Assembly (NCBI GenBank): GCA_046342195.1 | Contig: JBKDQE010000066.1 | Span: 1-64,000 of the forward strand | Length of the DNA stretch: 64,000 nucleotides | Direction of reading: 5' to 3' | Source of the DNA: CANHBY01 sp046342195 | Lineage (GTDB): Bacteria > Pseudomonadota > Gammaproteobacteria > Burkholderiales > Burkholderiaceae_C | Shown: positions 8,452-16,853 of the stretch, one piece after another | How positions within the stretch are numbered: the stretch's first letter is position 1 | Layout: each line of letters starts with the position of its first letter | Notes under the pieces: generated by a model | Told to the model about the DNA's origin: nothing | What the model saw: the letters and a program-made list of their open reading frames with translations, nothing else | Databases searched by the model: none | Translations under genes and position numbers: made by a program

Positions 8452-9560
8452 GGTTCGGATCTGTATTGCTTGATCTGGTTCAGACAAACAGTGCGCATAT
8501 CCTGGTCTTCTAGCCAGGCTTGATGCCACTCGATGATGCGCTTGAGAGCGGTTTCCAGGGTCCAGCGTGGCGTCCATTGCAAACGCTGCCGTGCTTTGGA
8601 AATATCCAGCTTCAAGAAACTGGCTTCATGAGGATGATCGCCGGACTGTAATATCCAAGATGCACCACGGCCCCAGTGCTCGCAAAGGTGTTCGACAATC
8701 CACTGTACAGGGCGTGCGTCTTCATCACGCGGGCCAAAATTCCACCCTTCTGCATCAAGTTGGCCGTGAATGTACAGGCGCTCTGCTAACAGCAGATAGC
8801 CCGAAAGTGGCTCCAGCACATGCTGCCATGGGCGGACGGCGTGAGGGCTTCGAATCAATACAGATTCACGCCTTTCCAGGGCGCGCAAAATATCGGGAAC
8901 GAGTCGATCAAGCGCCCAATCGCCGCCTCCAATCACGTTGCCCGCACGTGCTGTTGCCATTGCGATGCCAGCTTCTTTGAGGAAAGACTTGCGATAGGCA
9001 GAACTGACCAGTTCGGCGCAGCCCTTGCTGTTGGAATATGGGTCGTGACCACCCAGGGGCTCATCTTCACGATAGCCCCAAACCCATTCACGGTTTTCGT
9101 AGCACTTGTCCGTGCTTATGTTGACAATGGCCTTCACCGAGCCGGCCTGTCGGGCAGCCTCCAATACATGGACCGTGCCCATGACATTCGTCGCATATGT
9201 CTCGACTGGCTGAATGTAAGAAAGACGCACCAGCGGCTGCGCTGCCATATGGACAACGATTTCCGGCTGGAATTCGTCCATGTGCGCCTTCACAGCTGCA
9301 AAGTCACGGATATCAACAATATGATGTTGCATCCCTTCGGCGACACGGGCGACGGCAAACAAGGCTGGCTCAGTCGGCGGCTCTAAAGCAATTCCGCGCA
9401 GGCTAGCCCCAATGGATTGCAGCCACAGGCTCAGCCAGCCACCTTTAAAGCCAGTGTGTCCGGTCATCAGGACGCGCTTGTCCCGCCAAAAATCGGGGTT
9501 AATTTTTTGAGGCACGAGGTTCAATCCCACTTTTTCCAAGGAGCTACGCCACTCGCCCAC
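8448..9560 (-). CDS. rfbG: CDP-glucose 4,6-dehydratase (RfbG)
   Basis: 370 aa if started at the ATG at 9560, which overlaps rfbF by 40 bp; a GTG at 9515, 5 bases past the rfbF stop, would give 355 aa and the more usual N-terminus just before INPDFW. It oxidises and dehydrates CDP-glucose to CDP-4-keto-6-deoxyglucose with bound NAD. Seen: the Rossmann motif TGHTGFKGGWLS, VHMAAQPLVR, the catalytic STDK, the YSNSKGCAE (YxxxK) motif and the ARAGNVIGGGDW block typical of this enzyme. It is flanked by rfbF and rfbH in the pathway order, and the stop overlaps the rfbH start. Nothing suggests damage. Confidence 0.95.
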   Translation of the reverse strand: MGEWRSSLEKVGLNLVPQKINPDFWRDKRVLMTGHTGFKGGWLSLWLQSIGASLRGIALEPPTEPALFAVARVAEGMQHHIVDIRDFAAVKAHMDEFQPEIVVHMAAQPLVRLSYIQPVETYATNVMGTVHVLEAARQAGSVKAIVNISTDKCYENREWVWGYREDEPLGGHDPYSNSKGCAELVSSAYRKSFLKEAGIAMATARAGNVIGGGDWALDRLVPDILRALERRESVLIRSPHAVRPWQHVLEPLSGYLLLAERLYIHGQLDAEGWNFGPRDEDARPVQWIVEHLCEHWGRGASWILQSGDHPHEASFLKLDISKARQRLQWTPRWTLETALKRIIEWHQAWLEDQDMRTVCLNQIKQYRSEP

Positions 9561-10294
9561 AGTTTTTCAAGAGTATTTTTATCGTGCAGGGTATCCATGG
9601 GTTGCCAAAATCCATAGTGCGGATGCGCCATTAGTTCTCCCTCTTCGGCTAGCTGCATTAGGGGCTCCTGCTCCCAAATAGTGTCATCACCTTTGAGGTA
9701 CGAAAGTACTTTTGGGGATAGAATAAAAAATCCACCATTTATCAATGCGCCATCGCCCCTAGGTTTTTCTCTAAAGCTCTTTACTTGACCATTTTGGATG
9801 TCAAGCGCGCCAAACCGGCCGGGTGGATAGGTGGCGGTGAGTGTGGCAGCCTTGCCGTGGCTACGGTGAAATGCGATGGCGACAGCTATGTCGTTGTCGC
9901 CAACACCGTCGCCGTAAGTCAGACAAAACGCTTCCTCGTTTTTGACGTAATCAGACACGCGGCGTAACCGGCCACCGGTCATAGTGCTATCGCCCGTATC
10001 GACCAAAGTCACTTTCCAAGGCTCGGCGCGTTTCTGGTGCACTTCCATTTGATTGGCCTGCATGTCAAATGTGATGTCAGACATGTGAAGAAAATAATTC
10101 GCAAAGTACTCTTTAATTAAGTAACCCTTGTAGCCGCAGCAGATGATGAAATCATTCACGCCATGGTGGGAATACATTTTCATAATGTGCCAAAGAATTG
10201 GTCTGCCCCCGATTTCAACCATGGGCTTTGGACGGATTGATGTTTCTTCGCTGAGCCGGGTACCAAGACCACCGGCTAGAATGACTGCCTTCAT
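9521..10294 (-). CDS. rfbF: Glucose-1-phosphate cytidylyltransferase (RfbF)
   Basis: 257 aa from the ATG at 10294 (MKAVILAGGLGTRLSEET); the longer frame to 10405 lies in rfbI and is rejected. It makes CDP-glucose from CTP and glucose-1-phosphate, the first committed step of CDP-dideoxyhexose synthesis. The N-terminal nucleotidyltransferase signature GGLGTRLSEETSIRPKPM is complete, with YGDGVGDNDI (metal-binding Asp), ATYPPGRFGAL and EKPRGDGALINGGFF as expected. The length is exactly that of the family (about 257 aa). The gene begins 16 bp after rfbI and is followed by the overlapping rfbG. Confidence 0.96.
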   Translation of the reverse strand: MKAVILAGGLGTRLSEETSIRPKPMVEIGGRPILWHIMKMYSHHGVNDFIICCGYKGYLIKEYFANYFLHMSDITFDMQANQMEVHQKRAEPWKVTLVDTGDSTMTGGRLRRVSDYVKNEEAFCLTYGDGVGDNDIAVAIAFHRSHGKAATLTATYPPGRFGALDIQNGQVKSFREKPRGDGALINGGFFILSPKVLSYLKGDDTIWEQEPLMQLAEEGELMAHPHYGFWQPMDTLHDKNTLEKLWASGVAPWKKWD

Positions 10295-10310
10295 AGCGTT
10301 ACCAATCTTT

Positions 10311-11315
10311 TCAAGGGGCATAAGTGCCAGTGCCAGAGCACACAAATGCGTCAGAGTAAAAATGATGACTGGGCAAACCAGCCAAAGTAAGTACCTCTTT
10401 GGCACTGTGAATCATTGCATCGGACCCACAGGCGTAAACTGAAAAATTACTCAAATTTGATTTGTAGCGCAATAGAACATCTTGAATATACCCTCGCTCA
10501 CCCTGCCATACTTTTGCACGCGACAACACAGGAATATATCTGTGCTTACCTGGTAATGCCGATACATCAAAATACAGGTCATGCGCATGACGAGCCCCCC
10601 AAAGTACAGTGACTGATTGCGGCGCTTGTTCATCCAATAGGCCTGGTAATGCCTCAAGCATGGCTTTAACTGGCGCAATACCAGTGCCGGTTGCCAGAAA
10701 AATCAGCTCGCGCTGAGCGAGGTTGCGCATAAAGAAAGTACCCTGAGGACCATGCAGCCGCAACAAATCGTTTACCGCAGCTTGATTGAACCAATAGTGG
10801 CTCATCACGCCGTTTTCGACTGCTCTTATGTGCAATTCCAAGGTATTGTCTGTCTTAGGCGCATTAGCCAATGAGTAACTACGACGTACACCGCCAGGAC
10901 CAATAACATCAATGTATTGCCCAGGAATAAAATTAAACATGACAGCAGGTGGCAGACGAAGAACCACCTTGATGACATCAGGTGCCAGTTTTTCCAGAAT
11001 GCTGATACGACAGGCTTGTGTCTTTGCGGGTGGAATCACCACACCTCCCAAGTCTTCAGCTTCCAGAACCACATCTGAAGTGGTCGTGCGCGCACAACTA
11101 AGAATCCAGCCCTGGCCTTTTTCGCTTTCGGTCAATCCTAGTTCGGCAACCAATGCTTTGGTCTCACCGCTGATGACTTTGCATTTGCAGGTGCTGCAGC
11201 GACCTGTTTTGCAACTGTAAGGAATTGTAATTTTTTCCTGAATTGCAGCCTCAAGAATCGTCACCCCTTGCGCACATTCAAAACTTCTTCCTGCCGCTAA
11301 TTTTACCTCTGGCAT
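10311..11315 (-). CDS. rfbI: CDP-6-deoxy-3,4-glucoseen reductase (E3, RfbI/AscD)
   Basis: 334 aa. It passes electrons from NADH through FAD and a [2Fe-2S] cluster to RfbH to complete C3 deoxygenation. An N-terminal plant-type ferredoxin domain (about residues 1-90) carries the cluster motif SCKTGRCSTCKC and a fourth cysteine in ILSCAR. It is followed by a ferredoxin-reductase FAD domain with RRSYSLANAP and an NAD domain with FLATGTGIAPVKAML. This order is that of AscD/E3. It is the first intact gene of the minus-strand sugar operon. A GGAG ribosome site lies about 12 bases before the ATG. Directly upstream lie a short coding relic and an IS remnant, so the original promoter region has probably been altered. 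Confidence 0.95.
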   Translation of the reverse strand: MPEVKLAAGRSFECAQGVTILEAAIQEKITIPYSCKTGRCSTCKCKVISGETKALVAELGLTESEKGQGWILSCARTTTSDVVLEAEDLGGVVIPPAKTQACRISILEKLAPDVIKVVLRLPPAVMFNFIPGQYIDVIGPGGVRRSYSLANAPKTDNTLELHIRAVENGVMSHYWFNQAAVNDLLRLHGPQGTFFMRNLAQRELIFLATGTGIAPVKAMLEALPGLLDEQAPQSVTVLWGARHAHDLYFDVSALPGKHRYIPVLSRAKVWQGERGYIQDVLLRYKSNLSNFSVYACGSDAMIHSAKEVLTLAGLPSHHFYSDAFVCSGTGTYAP

Positions 11316-11344
11316 ATTTGTTCAAACTCCAAAATCATCATAAG

Positions 11345-11431
11345 TCATGCCTTTTGAGCCCCTTCTCCGCCAGACTTTTCTACCTCAGACCTTAGCGCCT
11401 CGATTTCGGCCTTCAAGCCATGGCAATGCGC
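11345..11431 (-). pseudogene. 3' tail of an unknown coiled-coil gene, truncated by IS remnant
   Basis: On the minus strand a frame of about 28 codons ends at the TGA (complement of 11345-11347), 29 bp before rfbI. It reads like a real protein end: CHGLKAEIEALRSEVEKSGG, a heptad-like helix. An in-frame stop falls where the IS-like sequence begins. I infer that the 5' part of a gene that once headed the rfbI operon was removed by an insertion and deletion. Function unknown; a chance open frame cannot be excluded. Confidence 0.35.
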
Positions 11432-11580
11432 TAGGGCCTGTTAACACTAAAGGGGCCTGTGCGAACGCGGCTGGATTCCTGGAGGCCGAGAAATCATTCC
11501 GGCGAGTGCGCGGACATGGGCAAATCAAGACCCTCATCAAGACCTTGCGGCCTTCAAAGTTCGAACTGAAGGCTGCATAA
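11432..11580 (+). mobile_element. IS remnant with transposase C-terminal tail
   Basis: The plus-strand frame ending TAA at 11578-11580 reads GFLEAEKSFRRVRGHGQIKT then LIKTLRP, which resembles the C-terminal tail common to several bacterial transposase families (xxLEAEKxFRRVxGHxxLxxL). I cannot name the family. The left border tagggcctgttaaca (11432-11446) recurs exactly at 30575-30589 as half of a palindrome. No transposase catalytic region remains, so this is a relic. It separates the minus-strand rfb operon from the plus-strand sugar genes; the rest of the 11316-11728 gap holds no other gene that I can see. Confidence 0.5.
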
Positions 11581-11728
11581 TCAAACCAGCCACCGACTCA
11601 AACCTTCAACTCAATTTTAGACACCGCCCAAACAGTTTCAATCGAACAGGCGATTGACAAAACCTACAGATGGCTCTCCAGGGCCCAGCAACCAGTTCAG
11701 TAAACAAGGCAATTCGAGCAAATTAAAA

Positions 11729-12790
11729 ATGCAGAAAGATACCAACCCAATCATCAGCGAAGATCTGGATACTATCTTGTCAGCAAAACTCCCCTGGGAT
11801 TTTTTCCGCGACAAAACGGTCCTGGTGACGGGAGGTGGTGGGTTTTTGGCCGCATATTTGATCAAGTCTCTTCTGAGTATCAGTCGAATCCACGGGCTCA
11901 ATATTCGTGTGATATGCCTTGCCCGCAGCAAAGCAAGCGTCGAATCGCGGCTAGCCGCGCAGCTTGGATCGCCAGATTTTCTATTCTGGCAGCATGATAT
12001 CTCGCAGCCTCTGCCAGCCAACCTTCCATTGGCCGACTTCATTATTCATGCAGCCAGTCAAGCAAGCCCGAAGTATTATGGCGTAGATCCGGTTGGAACC
12101 TTGCTCGCGAATTCGGTTGGCACTATGCATGCACTCGAACATGCCGTAAAAAGCCAATCCGAACGCTTTCTTTTTTTTAGTAGTGGTGAGGTATACGGCA
12201 TACCTGCAAAGCCAGAGAAATCGCTGAACGAACAAGATTACGGCTACCTTGACCCGATGAACGTTCGATCGTGCTATGCGGAAAGCAAGCGTCTTGGTGA
12301 AACGATGTGCGTTGCCTGGGCCCGGCAGCATCTTTTACACACCAATGTGGTCAGGCCATTTCATACCTATGGCCCAGGTATGGCACTGAACGACGGGCGC
12401 GTTTTTGCTGACTTTGTAGCAGACGCCGTGGCCGGCCGAGACATTATCGTTCGAAGCAATGGTTTGGCTCAGCGTGCGTTTTGTTATATCGCTGACGCAA
12501 CCATCGCCTTTCTGGCCGTTTTACTACAGGGCGAAAATGCCGAGGCCTATAATATCGGTAATCCAGATACAGAAATATCAATCGCAGATCTGGCCAAAAA
12601 AATTTCCACCCTGTTTCCTGAAAAGAAGTTGAATTTGATATTCCAAGAATCTGAGAAATCAACAAAATACCTGAAAAGTCCTGTCACAAGGTCCTGTCCC
12701 TGTATAGAGAAAATTAAAAAACTAAACTGGCAGCCAACAACGGGGCTCGATGATGGATTCCGAAGGACGATTTTATCATTCCTTGTTTGA
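11729..12790 (+). CDS. NAD-dependent nucleotide-sugar epimerase/dehydratase (extended SDR)
   Basis: 353 aa from the ATG at 11729; an upstream TTG at 11654 would add 25 low-complexity residues and is less likely. Motifs: Rossmann TGGGGFLAAYL, HAASQASPKYY, FFSSGEVYGIP (catalytic Ser) and YAESKRLGE (YxxxK), then VVRPFHTYGPG and AYNIGNP near the C-terminus. The family includes UDP-glucuronate decarboxylases, GDP- and CDP-sugar epimerases and similar; the HAASQASPKYY and SSGEVYG wording is that of the decarboxylase/epimerase group, but the substrate cannot be fixed. It starts a plus-strand surface-sugar group. It may supply the epimerase function lost in the truncated gene at 6439-7095, which is only a guess. 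Confidence 0.85.
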   Translation: MQKDTNPIISEDLDTILSAKLPWDFFRDKTVLVTGGGGFLAAYLIKSLLSISRIHGLNIRVICLARSKASVESRLAAQLGSPDFLFWQHDISQPLPANLPLADFIIHAASQASPKYYGVDPVGTLLANSVGTMHALEHAVKSQSERFLFFSSGEVYGIPAKPEKSLNEQDYGYLDPMNVRSCYAESKRLGETMCVAWARQHLLHTNVVRPFHTYGPGMALNDGRVFADFVADAVAGRDIIVRSNGLAQRAFCYIADATIAFLAVLLQGENAEAYNIGNPDTEISIADLAKKISTLFPEKKLNLIFQESEKSTKYLKSPVTRSCPCIEKIKKLNWQPTTGLDDGFRRTILSFLV

Positions 12791-12795
12791 GCACG

Positions 12796-13740
12796 ATGGA
12801 AAAAAATATGAATCAGCTTGCCAATATAGTTTCTATGTATCGAAAAGGTGCCATTAAAAAGCCGGACTTCATTAAATCTGTCTATAGTGAGCACCATCAA
12901 GGTCTGTTTGATTACGCAGATTACCTGTCTGGTACAAACATAAAAAAAATTGAAATCGAGGATGGGCGTGTCATCATGACCTCGCGCGACCGAGGCATTC
13001 GAATGGAGTGCGCCCCGGGCGATCATCGTATTGCACCAATCGAAATCCTTAACTTCTCCGACTACGAGAAGGAGGAGTCACTGATGATGGATCGCCTCCT
13101 GCGTGACGGAGATACTTTCTTCGATGTCGGGGCAAATATCGGATGGTACTCCATCAACATGGCAGTTTCGCGAAGAAATTCAAAAGTTTTCTCATTTGAG
13201 CCCATACCAAAAACTTACAATCAGCTCCAAAGAAATATATCACTCAATCCAAACTCAAACCTAATAGCCAAAAATTTCGGATTCTCAAACAAAAATGGAA
13301 ATTTTACCTTTCACTATTATTCAGAAGGGTCTGGAAATGCATCGCTTGCAGATTTAACAGGTCGACCAGATATAAAAATAATTCAATGTGAAGTGCAAAC
13401 GATGGATCACTTCTCTCAAGTCAACAATGTCAATGTTGACTTTATCAAGTGCGACGTCGAGGGCGCCGAGCTTCTGGTATTCCAAGGGGGTATAAATACA
13501 ATCTCTAGGGACAAGCCAATTATAATGGCAGAGATATTGAGAAAGTGGTCTGAAAAATTCAATTATGACCCCAACGATATATTTTTACTCTTCAAAAAAT
13601 TGGGATACGAAGCATACACAGCAGATGGTTTGATACTTACTTTGTTTGACAGGATGAATACAAACACCAAAGAGACCAATTTCTTTTTTCTTCACTCCGA
13701 TAAGCATGCCGATCTCATTTCAGCCCTCACTCGTCGGTGA
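12796..13740 (+). CDS. FkbM family methyltransferase
   Basis: 314 aa from the ATG at 12796 (a TTG at 12787 and an ATG at 12808 are alternatives). The S-adenosylmethionine-binding motif DTFFDVGANIGWYSINMA, then VFSFEPIPKTYNQL, and the C-terminal DFIKCDVEGAELLVFQGG are the standard FkbM signature. Such enzymes O-methylate sugars or polyketides; in this setting a glycan residue is the likely target. The sequence is clearly more AT-rich than the rfb operon, especially from residue 120 on, a sign of transfer. The start is within a few bases of the epimerase stop, so both are probably co-transcribed. Confidence 0.9.
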   Translation: MEKNMNQLANIVSMYRKGAIKKPDFIKSVYSEHHQGLFDYADYLSGTNIKKIEIEDGRVIMTSRDRGIRMECAPGDHRIAPIEILNFSDYEKEESLMMDRLLRDGDTFFDVGANIGWYSINMAVSRRNSKVFSFEPIPKTYNQLQRNISLNPNSNLIAKNFGFSNKNGNFTFHYYSEGSGNASLADLTGRPDIKIIQCEVQTMDHFSQVNNVNVDFIKCDVEGAELLVFQGGINTISRDKPIIMAEILRKWSEKFNYDPNDIFLLFKKLGYEAYTADGLILTLFDRMNTNTKETNFFFLHSDKHADLISALTRR

Positions 13741-14024
13741 GCATCAGCCGTCATCCAAGGGGCAAGGGTTCGCCTCGGTGTTTTACACATATTTTCTCAA
13801 GGACGCCATGGCCAGCTTGTCTGGCGCGCTTGGCAGCTTGCGCCGCAACCCGTATAGATCAGTAGGTCATCGCCCTGATTCAATACCATACGAGGCAATG
13901 CCGGGTCCGAATTGGCACTGCGACCAGCGAGGAGAACCCGAGGGCGGCAAGGGTGACAAAACAGGCCCCTCGCCCACCCGCCTTAACTTAACTCCGCAGG
14001 CAGCTATTGCAGTCGCACCCTACC
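13741..14024 (+). other. Intergenic stretch with no recognisable gene
   Basis: This 284-bp region lies between two AT-rich sugar genes but is itself GC-richer. Open frames cross it on both strands (a plus-strand frame covers 13706-14074) but none has a recognisable motif, and the other frames are broken by stops. It looks like an eroded gene fragment, possibly left by recombination when the cassette was assembled. I could not identify the parent gene. Confidence 0.4.
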
Positions 14025-15413
14025 ATGAACCAGGACCGTTCGAGCCCAGCCAAAAGCCAAGAAATCCCATGTAAAAAATCCCTATTCAACACGGATCACC
14101 ACATCCTTGCGGTCCTGCTCCATCGAGGTTGGACCATTTTGGCCGGAACAATCACTCTTTGTTTCATTCCAAGATGGTTGACCCTGCAGGAGCAGGGCTA
14201 CTTCTATACATTCTTTAGCCTGCTGGCACTTCAGGTGTTTTTTGAGCTTGGCTTCAATGGGGTAGTGATCCAATGGGTTGGGCATGAGGCCCCCTTTGTG
14301 CGGGTCAACGCCAGTGGACAGTTGGAAGGTGATTCAAGAACGGTCGACAGGCTCCGCTCACTCCTTAAGCTATTACATCGCTGGTACCTGGTTGCCAGCA
14401 TGCTTTTCGCTTTGGTGGTGAGTGTGACAGGGGTATATTTTTTTTCGACACGCCCTGAATTGCCCAGCCAGCTATGGCTGCCGATTTGGCTGGTGTTGGT
14501 CTTCTCGGCGGCCATCAGCCTGTATCTGAGCCCATTATTCTCTTTTATCGAGGGCCTGGGCCGAGTGAGGGAAGTGGCGCGTGTGAGGATCGTCCAATCT
14601 GTGGTCGGATATGGGTTGATGTGGACCGCTATGGCACTGAATGCTGGCCTCTATGCGGTACCTGCACTGACCCTCTGCGCTGCAATCACGAGTTCTTGGT
14701 GGGTCAAAAAGCATCAACCGCTGCTCTTTACTGCATCAGAGGCCAGAGAAACCAGTAGCCTGCCGTTGATGTCGTGGCGAGAGGAAATTTTCCCTCTGCA
14801 ATGGCGAATCGCACTGAGTTGGATCAGCGGATATTTTATTTTTCAAGCATTCACACCCCTGGTATTTGCTCACCAAGGAGCAGAAGAGGCTGGCAGACTC
14901 GGACTCGGGCTGACAATTTTTTCGAGCTTGGCAACCTTGGGCATGAGCTGGGTCACCGCGTGCGTTCCAAGATTTGCGGGCTACATCGCGACTGGCAACC
15001 GTCGCGCATTAAATTCCCTCTTTATCTCAGCCACAACAGGAGCCGTGCTTGTCACCACGTTAGCCTGCGGCTTGGTACTGCTAGGTGCCTGGGCAACGCA
15101 ATGGCTCAATCACCCCATCGCCGAGCGCATCCCAAGCCTCCCCGTGTTGCTTTGCCTCGCCTTGGTGACAGTGTCAAATTGCCTTATATCGTCTGAGGCT
15201 TGCTACATGCGGGCGCACAAAGTCGAGCCGCTGTTAAGCGCGTCGCTGGTTGTTGGGTTGATCACTACCATCATCGCTTATCTCGGTTCTACAATCAGCA
15301 CCACGATCATGATATCACTCCATACAGCGGTGACTATTGGAATATCTCTACCATGGACGACCTTGCTGTTTTTAAGGTACTTTAATATCAAAGAATTGCC
15401 GTCGACATATTAA
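14025..15413 (+). CDS. Polysaccharide flippase, Wzx-like membrane protein
   Basis: 462 aa from the ATG at 14025 (MNQDRSSP). About twelve hydrophobic segments are spread over the whole length, for example AGTITLCFIPRWL, the region around VASMLFALVVSVTGVYFF, and the C-terminal LVVGLITTIIAYLG. Near the start, LTLQEQGYFYTFFSLLALQ matches the conserved first part of O-antigen/polysaccharide transporters (PST/MATE-like). Such proteins move lipid-linked sugar repeats across the inner membrane. The neighbours (epimerase, FkbM, glycosyltransferase) fit this role. Sequence conservation in the family is low, so the name rests on topology and context. No polymerase (Wzy) or ligase gene is in the window. 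Confidence 0.82.
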   Translation: MNQDRSSPAKSQEIPCKKSLFNTDHHILAVLLHRGWTILAGTITLCFIPRWLTLQEQGYFYTFFSLLALQVFFELGFNGVVIQWVGHEAPFVRVNASGQLEGDSRTVDRLRSLLKLLHRWYLVASMLFALVVSVTGVYFFSTRPELPSQLWLPIWLVLVFSAAISLYLSPLFSFIEGLGRVREVARVRIVQSVVGYGLMWTAMALNAGLYAVPALTLCAAITSSWWVKKHQPLLFTASEARETSSLPLMSWREEIFPLQWRIALSWISGYFIFQAFTPLVFAHQGAEEAGRLGLGLTIFSSLATLGMSWVTACVPRFAGYIATGNRRALNSLFISATTGAVLVTTLACGLVLLGAWATQWLNHPIAERIPSLPVLLCLALVTVSNCLISSEACYMRAHKVEPLLSASLVVGLITTIIAYLGSTISTTIMISLHTAVTIGISLPWTTLLFLRYFNIKELPSTY

Positions 15414-15457
15414 CAAGCCACCACAAAAAGCACAAAAATATATTTTTTAAAAAACAA

Positions 15458-16414
15458 ATGATAGAGATATTAATAATCACTTTTAATCGATCAAGTAGCC
15501 TTCACAAAACACTCTTATCGATCCAAAAAAGCCAGCTTTCAAGCCTAAAGACAACAGTTATAGATAACTGCTCAACCGACCTTACAGAGCAAACAGTAGC
15601 GCATTTTATAGAAAGCGGAAAAGGCAATCTGCGCTACATTAAAAATGCCAGAAATATTGGGGCAGGCGGCAATCTGATGCGGGCTTATGAGTTAGCAACG
15701 GAAGATTATCTATGGATAATTTGCGACGATGACGACTACGCCTTCCAAAACTTTAAAGACGTCCCCAGAATCCTCCAAGAACTAAGGCCCGACTTACTTA
15801 TCGTTGGAAGCCCGATAGCAGAATCCCCAGAAAAAATATTTCACGGACTAACTGGAAAATTATTAGACGCCAAGAGCCTTATAAACACAAAATTAACTCT
15901 ATTGCTCACTTTCCTTCCATCGGCAATAATTAGTCGATCGAAACTACAAAAATGCGACTTTGGCCTAGGATACAAATTGATATCAACGAATTTCCCTCAG
16001 TTCTTCTGGATCAGTGAAGCCATCAATAACAATTGGTCATTATACGTACTTCCAGAAGCCATGGTGATGCGCCCAAATATGCATCATGGGCTAGATTCAG
16101 ATTTTGTTCACATGAACGGCTATATTCGCGGCACAGGAACGATAAATGATGCCAGACTCGCAAAAAAAGCCCAGGAACAATATTATGGAAAAAATATTTT
16201 AGAATACGCAATATTTATTTCAAAGAAAATAGTAAAGGACAAAATTTCAGGCCGATTCGAAATAAGCCAATATATCGAACAAAGCCTGAACGCAAACACT
16301 CAAAGAAGATTAATAAATCTTACTTTGCTTTCGGTTCTTTTGATACCAAATATAATTTTGCGCAAGATCGTATTAATTTTCGCACGAAAGATGAAAAAAA
16401 ATATCAACAATTAA
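15458..16414 (+). CDS. Family 2 glycosyltransferase
   Basis: 318 aa. The GT-A start EILIITFNRSSSLHKTL, then VIDNCSTD, RNIGAGGNLMRAYEL and the acidic DXD-like cluster ICDDDDYAF (about residue 90) define a family 2 glycosyltransferase that would use a nucleotide sugar at the cytoplasmic face. The C-terminal 30 residues (LLSVLLIPNIILRKIVLIFA) are hydrophobic and basic and may associate with the membrane. The gene is very AT-rich and lacks a clear ribosome site (a run of A precedes the ATG), unlike its neighbours, which points to recent acquisition. Donor and acceptor are unknown. It is the last gene of the plus-strand sugar set. Confidence 0.9.
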   Translation: MIEILIITFNRSSSLHKTLLSIQKSQLSSLKTTVIDNCSTDLTEQTVAHFIESGKGNLRYIKNARNIGAGGNLMRAYELATEDYLWIICDDDDYAFQNFKDVPRILQELRPDLLIVGSPIAESPEKIFHGLTGKLLDAKSLINTKLTLLLTFLPSAIISRSKLQKCDFGLGYKLISTNFPQFFWISEAINNNWSLYVLPEAMVMRPNMHHGLDSDFVHMNGYIRGTGTINDARLAKKAQEQYYGKNILEYAIFISKKIVKDKISGRFEISQYIEQSLNANTQRRLINLTLLSVLLIPNIILRKIVLIFARKMKKNINN

Positions 16415-16536
16415 ATTATAAGGCAGCAGAATAACCCCCTACACATCTCACTGATCAATTCCAAGAGTTTCCCCCGCGAACATACCGAATGAGACACCTC
16501 TGAAAACCGCTCGACAATAATGCAAAAAAGCCGAAT

Positions 16537-16798
16537 TTGATATTTGATGACAGCGTGCTGGACAAAAGCCACTCGCACAAGATTGATCTGGTTTGTCTGC
16601 AATATAGGGGGAATGCACACGGACTCAGCCAGTACCGTTCGGCAACGGCGCAGAGAAAACCATATTGCCTGCGTCATTTTGGCTTGGAACCATTTGACAG
16701 ATTTTGCAAGGGCGACAATGAGTAATATTTATAGTATCAAGAGAGGCATGCTTTCGACTTATATGAAGCAAGAGTTAAAACAACCAACTGGGCGCTAG
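16537..16798 (+). pseudogene. Transposase relic (IS4/IS701-like), internally deleted and frameshifted
   Basis: Two overlapping frames each hold part of one transposase. The first (from 16537) reads IFDDSVLDKSHSHKIDLVC then QYRGNAHG, the conserved start of the catalytic domain with the DD pair. The second frame (to 16798) reads STVRQRRRENHIACVILAWN and then IYSIKRGMLSTYMKQELK, the C-terminal end of the same kind of protein. The middle of the gene is missing and the ends are fused out of frame. The element cannot be active. It marks the border between the sugar cluster and the tad locus. The rest of the 16415-16853 gap holds only direct repeats (16813-16852). Confidence 0.75.
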
Positions 16799-16812
16799 CT
16801 GAGTTCGGTTTA

Positions 16813-16852
16813 CGTAAGTCCTAATTTAAAAGTTTCTTTTGCGTAAGTCCTA
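16813..16852. repeat. Direct repeat cgtaagtccta, two copies
   Basis: The 11-mer cgtaagtccta is at 16813-16823 and 16842-16852, with similar AT-rich sequence after each copy; the centres are 29 bp apart. The second copy ends just before the tadC stop. Being next to the transposase relic, they may be leftover IS termini. A regulatory role is also possible but unsupported. Confidence 0.5.
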
Positions 16853-16853
16853 C

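Noticed and set aside
13706..14074. 122-codon plus-strand frame between the FkbM and flippase genes
   Set aside because: It overlaps both neighbours, is low in recognisable protein features and begins inside the FkbM gene. Treated as a gene-free, possibly eroded region.
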